A stretch of DNA of 10,739 nucleotides, from NCBI GenBank assembly GCA_027322565.1, contig DAHVRG010000030.1, positions 1-10,739 of the forward strand, given 5' to 3'. Of the stretch, positions 4,770-10,739 are shown piece after piece. The notes under the pieces are model-generated. The model made no database searches and was not told the origin of the DNA. It worked only from the letters and a program-made list of their open reading frames with translations. Positions within the stretch are counted from its first letter, which is position 1, and every line of letters starts with the position of its first letter. Position numbers and translations under genes: made by a program. The DNA is from Georgenia sp. (lineage in GTDB: Bacteria > Actinomycetota > Actinomycetes > Actinomycetales > Actinomycetaceae).

Positions 4770-6041
4770 CACGGACCAGCGGGTCTCCGCCGGCCGACGC
4801 CGGAAGACCTCGCGGCCGCGGTGGACGCTGAGGAGGATCTCGGCCTTCTCCCGCACCGCGGTCTCGTCGTCCGGTGCGTCGAGGACGAGGAGGCTCGCCG
4901 GGCGGCCCTCGGCGATCCCGTAGTCGTCCAGGGCGAGGTTGCGGGCCGGGTTGTCCGTGATGAAGTCCAGGGCGCGGGCGAGGTACTCCGGCGTGAGCAG
5001 GTGGGCGACGTGGAGGCCCGAGTCGAGGACCCGCAGCAGGTCCCCGACCCCGAGCGGGTACCACGGGTCGGCCATCGAGTCCTGACCGAAGGCGACCGGC
5101 AGCCCCCACTCGGTCAGTGTGCGAACCGGCGCCACCCCGCGCGGGGTGGGCGCACCGAACCCCCGTCCCTGGAGGTGGAGGTTCTCGTTCGGGTTGACCG
5201 CGAACCCGAGCTGCGCGGCGACGAGCTTGGGCAGCAGCCGGCTGAGGTAGCCGGGTCCGTAGTAGGCCATCGCCACGGCGTGGCTCACGGTCACCCTGCC
5301 CTGGAGCGAGCGCCGTTGCGTCTCCGCCGCCATGACCTCGACGAAGCGGGAGTGCGCGTCGTCGATCTCGTCGCAGTGCACGTCCACGAGGACGCCGTAC
5401 CGCTCGGCGAGGTCGAAGACCCGACCCAGGGCCGCCACACCGTCCTCGCGGGTCGGTTCCAGGTGCGGGATGCCGCCGACGACGTCCGCCCCCTCGCGCA
5501 CGGCCCGCTCCACGAGCTCGGCGCCGCCCGGGTAGGCGACCATCCCGTTCTGCGGGAAGGCGACGAGCTGGAGGTGGCACCAGTCCCGGATCTCCTCGCG
5601 GAGCTCGACCAGCGCCGTGAAGGCGGTGAGGTCCGGGTCGGTGACGTCGACCTGCGTGCGGATGAAGCCGACGCCGTGGGACACCGCCTCGCGGGCGGCC
5701 GCCAGCGCGTTCGCCCGCACCTCCTCACGGCGGTTGAGACCGGCCGCCTTGCGCTCGGCCCAGATCTCGATGCCCTCGAACAGGGTCCCGGACTCGTTGT
5801 CCCGCGGCCGTCCGGCGGTATGGGCGTAGTCGAGGTGGAGGTGGTTCTCGACGAACTGGGGTACCACGAGCCGGCCCTCGGCAGCGACGACGTCGTCCCC
5901 CACCCGGGTGTCGGCGGCGGCGTCCGCCCCTTCCGGCTCCCGACGCGCGGGTGTCAGGGACGCGACGAGCCCGTCCCGGACCTCGATGTCCCACAGCCCG
6001 TCCCGGTCGCGCAGGCGTCCTCCGGTGATCAGCACGGCCAA
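4767..6041 (-). CDS. codA: Cytosine deaminase-like amidohydrolase
   Basis: A 424-residue metal-dependent amidohydrolase closely resembling E. coli CodA along its whole length; CodA converts cytosine to uracil and ammonia. Metal and catalytic positions are visible: HLHLD (His67, His69), FPQNG (Gln164, matching the CodA cytosine-contacting Gln156), VDVHCDEIDD (His222, Glu225), VSHAVAM (His254) and FGQDSMADPW (Asp321). Shared signatures such as SGTLFEGIEIWAERKA and DPWYPLG support the subfamily. CodA has GHDDVFDPW where this protein has GQDSMADPW, so the residue after the metal aspartate is Ser instead of Asp; the substrate may be cytosine, a substituted cytosine or another aminopyrimidine. The longest start is TTG 6041; GTG 6035, two codons in and about 8 bases from the purine-rich GGGAGAGG, is equally likely. 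It is divergent from a pyrimidine-degradation operon, which supports a role in feeding uracil to it. Confidence 0.88.
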   Translation of the reverse strand: MAVLITGGRLRDRDGLWDIEVRDGLVASLTPARREPEGADAAADTRVGDDVVAAEGRLVVPQFVENHLHLDYAHTAGRPRDNESGTLFEGIEIWAERKAAGLNRREEVRANALAAAREAVSHGVGFIRTQVDVTDPDLTAFTALVELREEIRDWCHLQLVAFPQNGMVAYPGGAELVERAVREGADVVGGIPHLEPTREDGVAALGRVFDLAERYGVLVDVHCDEIDDAHSRFVEVMAAETQRRSLQGRVTVSHAVAMAYYGPGYLSRLLPKLVAAQLGFAVNPNENLHLQGRGFGAPTPRGVAPVRTLTEWGLPVAFGQDSMADPWYPLGVGDLLRVLDSGLHVAHLLTPEYLARALDFITDNPARNLALDDYGIAEGRPASLLVLDAPDDETAVREKAEILLSVHRGREVFRRRPAETRWSV

Positions 6042-6068
6042 CCCCTCTCCCCCCTGAGTCGTCCGGTC

Positions 6069-6074
6069 AGGCTA
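6069..6074 (-). promoter_or_regulatory. Candidate -10 element for the deaminase gene
   Basis: TAGCCT on the minus strand matches TANNNT and lies 27 bases before the TTG at 6041. Transcription from about 6062 would give a 20-base leader that includes the purine-rich ribosome binding site. No clear -35 was seen. Confidence 0.35.
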
Positions 6075-6141
6075 CGCGCCCGGCGCGCGGCGCTCTCGTC
6101 GGGGACGCCGGCCGACCCGAGCTCCGGAGCGCCAAAGGCTG

Positions 6142-6169
6142 TTGTCATCCCCGTCCGGTTCGGTACCGT
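6142..6169 (+). promoter_or_regulatory. Promoter candidate for the pyrimidine operon
   Basis: TTGTCA (6142-6147) matches the -35 consensus TTGACA at five of six bases, and TACCGT (6164-6169) fits the TANNNT -10, separated by 16 bases. Transcription would start near 6176, giving a leader of about 140 bases before the GTG at 6317. It is the best sigma-70-type promoter match I found in the window. Confidence 0.5.
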
Positions 6170-6176
6170 GCTTCCA

Positions 6177-6204
6177 CCCTCGCCGACGAGGGAGTAGTCG
6201 ACAA
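6177..6204. promoter_or_regulatory. Two adjacent dyads at the operon start, operator candidates
   Basis: The first dyad is CCCTCG-CCGA-CGAGGG (6177-6192), a perfect 6-bp inverted repeat at the predicted transcription start. Three bases on is TAGTCGACAA (6195-6204), whose complement TTGTCGACTA fits the FadR-type GntR operator pattern tNGT-(m,k)-ACNa. A third perfect palindrome, GACGGCCGTC, lies at 6227-6236. No regulator gene is in the window. The rest of the 275-base divergent region shows no further feature that I can support. Confidence 0.35.
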
Positions 6205-6316
6205 CGCGGTCCCCCGGTGGCAGAGAGACGGCCGTCCGGCCCCGTCGTCCCCACCTCACGGCTCGGCGGCGATCCGGCGACCGGCGCAGGCAGCGCATGA
6301 CACGTGGAGGCATCAA

Positions 6317-7165
6317 GTGACCATCGTCAGGGCAGCGATCACCCAGACCACCTGGACCGGCGACAAGGAGTCGATGCTCGACAAGCACGAGCAGTTCGCG
6401 CGCGACGCCGCCGCCCAGGGCGCCCAGGTGATCTGCTTCCAGGAGCTGTTCTACGGCCCCTACTTCGGCATCACCCAGGACCAGAAGTACTACCGGCTCG
6501 CCGAACCGGCCGACGGGCCCGTCGTGCAGCGGTTCGCGGCCCTGGCCAAGGAGCTGGGCCTGGTCACCGTCCTGCCGATCTACGAGGAGGACCAGCCCGG
6601 GGTCTACTACAACACCACCGTCGTCGTCGACGCCGACGGCACGATCCTGGGCAAGTACCGCAAGAACCACCTCCCCCACCTGGAGAAGTTCTGGGAGAAG
6701 TTCTACTTCCGACCGGGCAACCTCGGCTACCCCGTCTTCGACACCGCCGTCGGCAAGGTCGGCACGTACATCTGCTACGACCGCCACTTCCCCGAGGGCT
6801 GGCGCGAGCTCGGGCTGAACGGCGCGCAGCTGGTGTTCAACCCCAACGCCACCAAGCCCGGGCTGTCCAACCGGCTGTGGGAGGTCGAGGGCCCGGCCGC
6901 CGCCGTCGCCAACGGCTACTTCGTGCTGCAGCCCAACCGCGTGGGCCTGGAGGACAACGAGTACGGCGAGGACGCCGTCTTCTTCTACGGGACCAGCCAG
7001 GTCATCGACCCGCGCGGCAACTTCGTCGGCGAGCGCGGGTCCGCCGAGCACGAGGAGCTCATCGTCCGCGACCTCGACATGGACATGGTGCGCCAGATGC
7101 GCGACGACTGGCAGTTCTACCGGGACCGCCGCCCCGACACCTACGCCGCCATCCCCCGGCCGTGA
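6317..7165 (+). CDS. Beta-ureidopropionase-like carbon-nitrogen hydrolase (nitrilase fold)
   Basis: A 282-residue nitrilase-superfamily amidase. The Glu-Lys-Cys catalytic triad is visible: Glu43 in CFQELFYGPYF, Lys116 in YRKNHLP and Cys153 in YICYDRHFPEGWR. Stretches such as RKNHLP, GNLGYPVFDT, FNPNATKPGLSNRLW and FFYGTSQVIDPRG align with animal beta-ureidopropionase rather than with general nitrilases. The expected reaction is hydrolysis of N-carbamoyl-beta-alanine to beta-alanine, CO2 and ammonia, the last step of reductive pyrimidine breakdown. N-carbamoylputrescine amidase is the main alternative, but the dihydropyrimidinase 31 bases downstream argues for ureidopropionase. The start is GTG 6317, preceded by GGAGG (6306-6310) with 6 bases spacing. 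It is first in the plus-strand operon. Confidence 0.92.
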   Translation: MTIVRAAITQTTWTGDKESMLDKHEQFARDAAAQGAQVICFQELFYGPYFGITQDQKYYRLAEPADGPVVQRFAALAKELGLVTVLPIYEEDQPGVYYNTTVVVDADGTILGKYRKNHLPHLEKFWEKFYFRPGNLGYPVFDTAVGKVGTYICYDRHFPEGWRELGLNGAQLVFNPNATKPGLSNRLWEVEGPAAAVANGYFVLQPNRVGLEDNEYGEDAVFFYGTSQVIDPRGNFVGERGSAEHEELIVRDLDMDMVRQMRDDWQFYRDRRPDTYAAIPRP

Positions 7166-7196
7166 CCGCCGACCGCAACCAGCGAAGGAGCTGTGC

Positions 7197-8627
7197 ATGA
7201 GCACCACCCTGATCAGCGGCGGCACGGTCGTGAGCGCCACCGGCCGCGGCGCGGCCGACGTCCTCGTCGACGGCGAGCGCATCGTCGCGGTCCTCGCCCC
7301 CGGCAGCCGGCTGCTGGGCACCGACCTCGCGGCGTCGGTCGACCGCGTCATCGACGCCACCGGCAAGTACGTCATCCCCGGCGGCATCGACGCCCACACC
7401 CACATGGAGATGCCGTTCGGCGGGACGCAGGCGTCCGACACCTTCGAGACCGGCACCCGGGCCGCCGCCCACGGCGGCACGACGACCATCGTCGACTTCG
7501 TCGTCCAGCGGCAGGGTGAACGCGTCCAGGACGCGCTGGCCGAGTGGCACGAACGGGCCGGCGGGAACTGCGCCGTCGACTACGGGTTCCACCAGATCAT
7601 CGGCGGGGTGGACGACGACTCCCTCGCCGCGATGGACTCCCTCATCGCCGAGGGGGTCACGAGCTTCAAGCTCTTCATGGCCTACCCGGGGGTCTTCCTT
7701 GCCGACGACGCCCAGATCCTGCGCGCCATGCAGAAGTCCCGGGACACCGGGCTGCTGACCATGATGCACGCGGAGAACGGGCCGGCGATCGACGTCCTCG
7801 CCGCCCAGCTCGTCGAGGCGGGCAAGGCCGGCCCCTACTACCACGGCATCGCCCGCGCCTGGCAGCTGGAGGAGGAGGCGACCCACCGCGCGATCATGCT
7901 CGCCGACCTCACCGGCGCGCCGCTCTACGTCGTCCACGTCAGCGCGAAGCAGGCCGTGGCCCAGCTCGCCGCCGCACGCGACGCGGGGAAGAACGTCTTC
8001 GGGGAGACCTGCCCGCAGTACCTCTACCTGTCGCTGGAGGAGCAGCTCGGCGCGGGCGGGCCGGAGGGGTTCGAGGGCGCGAAGTGGGTGTGCTCCACAC
8101 CGCTGCGCTCCCGCGAGGAGGGCCACCAGGATGCGATGTGGCAGGCGCTGCGCACCAACGACCTGCAGATGGTGTCCACCGACCACTGCCCGTTCTGCTT
8201 CAAGGACCAGAAGGAGCTGGGCCGCGGCGACTTCCGCGCCATCCCCAACGGGATCGGGGGGATCGAGCACCGGATGGACCTCATGTACCAGGGCGTGGTG
8301 ACCGGGGAGATCACCCTGGAGCGGTGGGTGGAGCTCACCTCCACGACCCCGGCGCGGATGTTCGGGATGTACGGCCGCAAGGGGGTCATCGCCCCCGGCG
8401 CGGACGCCGACATCGTCGTCTACGACCCCAACGGGCACACGTCGATCGGCAAGGAGAAGACCCACCACATGAACATGGACTACTCCGCGTGGGAGGGCTT
8501 CGAGATCGACGGCCACGTCGACACGGTCCTCTCCCGGGGCAAGGTCATCGTCGACAACGACCAGTACCTCGGCCGCAAGGGCGACGGCCAGTACCTCAAG
8601 CGCGACCTGTCCCAGTACCTGAGCTGA
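7197..8627 (+). CDS. hydA: Dihydropyrimidinase / D-hydantoinase
   Basis: A 476-residue cyclic amidohydrolase with a full set of binuclear metal ligands: HTH (His67, His69), the carboxylated lysine in SFKLFMAYPG (Lys158, followed by the substrate-binding Tyr163), His191 in MMHAENG, His247 in VVHVSAKQA and Asp329 in STDHCPF. GETCPQYL and the NGIGGIEHRM substrate loop are typical of dihydropyrimidinases. It should open dihydrouracil or dihydrothymine to the N-carbamoyl-beta-amino acid; many homologues also open 5-substituted hydantoins, so hydantoin cannot be excluded. ATG 7197 is preceded by GAAGGAG (7184-7190). The product is the substrate of the enzyme encoded just upstream, and the next gene begins 11 bases after its stop. 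Confidence 0.95.
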   Translation: MSTTLISGGTVVSATGRGAADVLVDGERIVAVLAPGSRLLGTDLAASVDRVIDATGKYVIPGGIDAHTHMEMPFGGTQASDTFETGTRAAAHGGTTTIVDFVVQRQGERVQDALAEWHERAGGNCAVDYGFHQIIGGVDDDSLAAMDSLIAEGVTSFKLFMAYPGVFLADDAQILRAMQKSRDTGLLTMMHAENGPAIDVLAAQLVEAGKAGPYYHGIARAWQLEEEATHRAIMLADLTGAPLYVVHVSAKQAVAQLAAARDAGKNVFGETCPQYLYLSLEEQLGAGGPEGFEGAKWVCSTPLRSREEGHQDAMWQALRTNDLQMVSTDHCPFCFKDQKELGRGDFRAIPNGIGGIEHRMDLMYQGVVTGEITLERWVELTSTTPARMFGMYGRKGVIAPGADADIVVYDPNGHTSIGKEKTHHMNMDYSAWEGFEIDGHVDTVLSRGKVIVDNDQYLGRKGDGQYLKRDLSQYLS

Positions 8628-8638
8628 GGGAGCCGACC

Positions 8639-9655
8639 ATGGACTTCGGCGTCGTCCTGCAGACCAACCCGCCCTCCCGGCGCGTCGTGGAGCTCGGTGT
8701 CGCGGCCGAGCGGTACGGCTTCAGCCACGTGTGGAGCTTCGACTCCCACGTCCTGTGGCAGGAGCCGTACCTCATCCACTCCCAGATCCTCGACCGGACC
8801 GAGAAGGTCAAGGTGGGACCGTTCGTCACCAACCCGGCCACCCGGGACTGGACGGTCACCGCCTCGCTGTTCGCCACGCTCAACGAGATGTACGGCAACC
8901 GCACCGTCTGCGGGATCGGGCGGGGCGACTCCGCCGTCCGGGCGACCAGCGGCAAGCCGACGACGCTGGAGACGCTGCGCGAGGCGATCCACGTCATCCG
9001 CGAGCTGGCCAACTCCCGCTCCGTGGAGTACCACGGGACCGAGGTGCGGCTGCCGTGGAGCGTCGGCTCGGAGCTGGAGGTGTGGGTCGCCGCCTACGGC
9101 CCCCGGGCGCTGGAGCTCACCGGCCAGGTCGGTGACGGGTTCATCCTCCAGCTCGCGGACCTCGACATCGCCGAGTGGATGATCGCCAAGGTCCGCCGGG
9201 CGGCGGAGGAGGCGGGGCGGGACCCGGACGCGCTGACCATCTGTGTCGCAGCACCGATGTACGTCGGCAGCGACTGGCAGCACATGCGCGACCAGTGCCG
9301 CTGGTTCGGCGGCATGGTCGGCAACCACGTCGCCGACATCGTCGCCCGCTACGGCACGGACGGGGCGGTGCCGCGGGCGCTGACCGACTACATCGCCGGT
9401 CGGCGGGACTACGACTACCAGGAGCACGGCCGGGCCGGGAACACCCACGTGGACTTCGTGCCCGACGAGATCGTCGACCGGTTCTGCATCCTCGGTGAGC
9501 CCGCCGACCACGTCGCCAAGCTCACCGCGCTGCGCGACCTGGGCGTGGACCACTTCGCCGGCTACCTCCAGCACGACGACCTCGACGGGACCCTGCGCGC
9601 GTACGGCGAGTCCGTCATCCCGGCCATGCGCGAGCAGGTCGAGGCCCCGGCGTGA
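8639..9655 (+). CDS. LLM-class flavin/F420-dependent oxidoreductase, unknown substrate
   Basis: A 338-residue single-domain protein of the luciferase-like (bacterial luciferase/F420 oxidoreductase) TIM-barrel superfamily. Visible family features are the beta-1 start MDFGVVLQTN, AAERYGFSHVWSFDSH (23-37), the VGPFVTNPATRDWTVTA cofactor-side loop, and GNRTVCGIGRGDSAVR (86-101), followed by KPTTLETLREAIHVIREL and YGPRALELTGQVGDG (153-167). It resembles the uncharacterised group named for CPS_4081 (from memory). The cofactor, F420 or FMN, cannot be decided from sequence. The stop of hydA is 11 bases upstream, with GGGAG (8628-8632) as ribosome binding site, so it is in the same operon. Uracil reduction, or oxidation or reduction of another ring before hydrolysis, are the main options. 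RutA, which opens uracil oxidatively, belongs to the same superfamily but would make hydA unnecessary. Confidence 0.9.
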   Translation: MDFGVVLQTNPPSRRVVELGVAAERYGFSHVWSFDSHVLWQEPYLIHSQILDRTEKVKVGPFVTNPATRDWTVTASLFATLNEMYGNRTVCGIGRGDSAVRATSGKPTTLETLREAIHVIRELANSRSVEYHGTEVRLPWSVGSELEVWVAAYGPRALELTGQVGDGFILQLADLDIAEWMIAKVRRAAEEAGRDPDALTICVAAPMYVGSDWQHMRDQCRWFGGMVGNHVADIVARYGTDGAVPRALTDYIAGRRDYDYQEHGRAGNTHVDFVPDEIVDRFCILGEPADHVAKLTALRDLGVDHFAGYLQHDDLDGTLRAYGESVIPAMREQVEAPA

Positions 9656-9674
9656 CCCGGGCGGACGGCGGGTC

Positions 9675-10595
9675 ATGAGCGCGGCCGGCATGCTGCGCAC
9701 CGTCCGCGGCCGCGCGCGCACCCGCCGCACCACGACGGCGTCGACCTGGCTGTGGGGCACGCTCGGCGTCCTCGCGCTCATCGGGCTGTGGGAGGCGTAC
9801 AAGCTCCTCGGCCCCGACGACGGCGTCGTCGTCGCCGGGGCCCGCGTCCTGCCGCGCACGACGGACCTGGCGATGCCCCACACCTGGGACATGGTCACCC
9901 GCCTCCTCGACCCGGTGACGCGCGCGGCCGAGGAGCCGCTGTGGGAGGCGGTCGTCGCGGCCGCCCTGTTCACCCTCGGGATCGCGGCCGCCGGGTGGGC
10001 GGTCGGGGTCGTCGTCGGGGTGGGGCTCGCGCTGGTGATGCTGCGCTGGCGGATCGCCGAGTGGGGGCTGCTGCCGTGGGTCGTGCTGAGCCAGACCGTC
10101 CCGCTCATCGCCTTCGCGCCGGTGGTGCGCAGCTGGGGGGCGAGCTTCCGGATCGGCCCGCTCGTGTGGCAGGACTGGATGTCGGTCGCGCTCATCGCCT
10201 CCTACCTCGCCTTCTTCCCGATCGCCGTCGGTGCGCTGCGCGGCCTGCAGTCCCCCGAGCGGCTCCACCTCGAGCTCATGCACACCTACGGCGTGGGCTG
10301 GTGGACGACGCTGCACCGGCTGCGGCTCCCGGCGTCCGTGCCCTACCTGCTCGCCGCGCTGCGCCTGGGTGCGGCGAACGCCGTCATCGGCGCCGTCGTG
10401 GCCGAGGTGTCCACCGGGCTCCAGGGCGGCATCGGACGCATCATCATCCAGTACGCCGGACAGGCCTCCGGCGACCCCGCCAAGGCGTGGGGACCGATCT
10501 TCGGCGCCGTCGTCCTGGGGCTCGTCGCGGCCGGCTCGGTCGCCCTCCTCGGGCTCGTGCTGCGCGACTACCGACGCGTGGAGGTGGGCGCGTGA
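9675..10595 (+). CDS. ABC transporter permease, NitT/TauT (SsuC-like) type
   Basis: A 306-residue inner-membrane permease. A basic N-terminus (RGRARTRR) is followed by a first helix at about 25-41, a hydrophilic external stretch of about 45 residues, then further helices at roughly 92-122, 129-150, 169-188, 222-243 and 274-296. The EAA-type cytoplasmic loop that docks the ATPase is seen as YGVGWWTTLHRLRLPASVP (205-223). The family imports small anions and heterocycles such as sulfonates, nitrate and pyrimidine precursors. Position in an operon for pyrimidine or hydantoin breakdown suggests uptake of that substrate. The start ATG 9675 has only a weak GGCGGG site; the open frame upstream of it belongs to the LLM gene in another frame. 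It overlaps the ATPase gene by 4 bases. The substrate-binding protein is not in the window. Confidence 0.93.
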   Translation: MSAAGMLRTVRGRARTRRTTTASTWLWGTLGVLALIGLWEAYKLLGPDDGVVVAGARVLPRTTDLAMPHTWDMVTRLLDPVTRAAEEPLWEAVVAAALFTLGIAAAGWAVGVVVGVGLALVMLRWRIAEWGLLPWVVLSQTVPLIAFAPVVRSWGASFRIGPLVWQDWMSVALIASYLAFFPIAVGALRGLQSPERLHLELMHTYGVGWWTTLHRLRLPASVPYLLAALRLGAANAVIGAVVAEVSTGLQGGIGRIIIQYAGQASGDPAKAWGPIFGAVVLGLVAAGSVALLGLVLRDYRRVEVGA

Positions 10596-10739
10596 ACGAC
10601 CAGAGAACCCGGACGGTGCCCGTGGACGAGCCGGCGGTGCGGGTCCGCGGCCTGGACAAGACCTTCGCCACCCGGGATGGCGAGCTCGCGGCCCTCGTCG
10701 GCATCGACCTCGACGTCGCGGCGGGCGAGTTCGTCTCCC
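10592..10739 (+). CDS. ABC transporter ATP-binding protein, 5' part only
   Basis: The GTG at 10592 overlaps the permease stop (GTGA), a typical coupled arrangement. Forty-nine codons are visible before the window ends, before the Walker A motif. The visible part, VRVRGLDKTFATRDGELAAL followed by IDLDVAAGEFVS, is the N-terminal strand and A-loop region of a NitT/TauT-type ATPase; the aromatic Phe in KTF is the usual adenine-stacking position. It should energise the adjacent permease. Gene content downstream is unknown. Confidence 0.88.
   Translation, partial: MNDQRTRTVPVDEPAVRVRGLDKTFATRDGELAALVGIDLDVAAGEFVS

Noticed and set aside
4666..5580. Minus-strand 304-codon frame overlapping the deaminase in another frame
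   Set aside because: Pro/Arg/Gly-rich shadow of the deaminase gene with no motifs.
6297..6320. A seven-codon mini-ORF (ATG 6297 to TGA 6318-6320) whose stop overlaps the GTG start of the ureidopropionase
   Set aside because: It has no ribosome binding site of its own and such short frames arise easily by chance; the GGAGG inside it is better read as the site for GTG 6317.
6029..8516. Two long minus-strand frames (6029-7489 and 7059-8516) opposite ureidopropionase and hydantoinase
   Set aside because: Products are repetitive and motif-free, and the opposite strand encodes intact enzymes with all catalytic residues.
9495..9674. Upstream extension of the permease frame to 9495
   Set aside because: This portion overlaps the LLM gene in another frame and adds Ser/Pro/Thr-rich residues; the permease starts naturally at ATG 9675 with a basic N-terminus before helix 1.

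Overview
The window is very GC-rich, with strong G/C bias in third codon positions, GTG and possibly TTG starts, and -10-like hexamers lying only 6-7 bases before start codons. This points to a high-GC actinobacterium. A Micrococcales-type organism is a reasonable guess, but no marker gene here fixes the genus. No tRNA, rRNA, CRISPR array, insertion sequence or phage gene was seen. The window breaks into two unrelated housekeeping/sensory blocks on the left and a pyrimidine-catabolism block on the right.

Left block, minus strand (51-3634). A membrane PAS-type sensor histidine kinase (1199-2833) is followed, with a 4-base stop/start overlap, by a multi-pass membrane protein with a degenerate GGDEF domain (51-1202). 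Upstream on the same strand is a compact sirtuin, cobB (2936-3634), separated from the kinase by a GC-rich hairpin. At the extreme left edge are three tandem 11-base repeats that resemble an OmpR/PhoB-family binding box.

Middle block, plus strand (3759-4733). A clear FMN riboswitch aptamer precedes riboflavin synthase (ribE), which stands alone without ribBA, ribH or ribD. The leader between them is about 250 bases long. It has two mutually exclusive hairpins, one of which would bury the strong Shine-Dalgarno sequence of a short upstream ORF that runs out of frame into ribE. A C-rich, G-poor stretch follows. Together these suggest a translation/Rho-coupled riboswitch. A hairpin covers the convergent end of ribE and its neighbour.

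Right block (4767-10739, continuing past the end). A cytosine-deaminase-like amidohydrolase (minus strand) is divergent from a plus-strand operon. The operon encodes a nitrilase-fold beta-ureidopropionase, a dihydropyrimidinase, an LLM-class flavin/F420-type oxidoreductase, a NitT/TauT-type ABC permease and the start of its ATPase. The enzymes would take cytosine to uracil and dihydrouracil to N-carbamoyl-beta-alanine to beta-alanine. The one missing chemical step is uracil to dihydrouracil, and the only unassigned redox enzyme in the operon is the LLM protein. It is therefore a candidate for a non-canonical pyrimidine reductase or another ring-preparing enzyme. This is the most interesting hypothesis in the window and is inference only. 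The shared intergenic region carries a good promoter and closely spaced dyads that could be operators.
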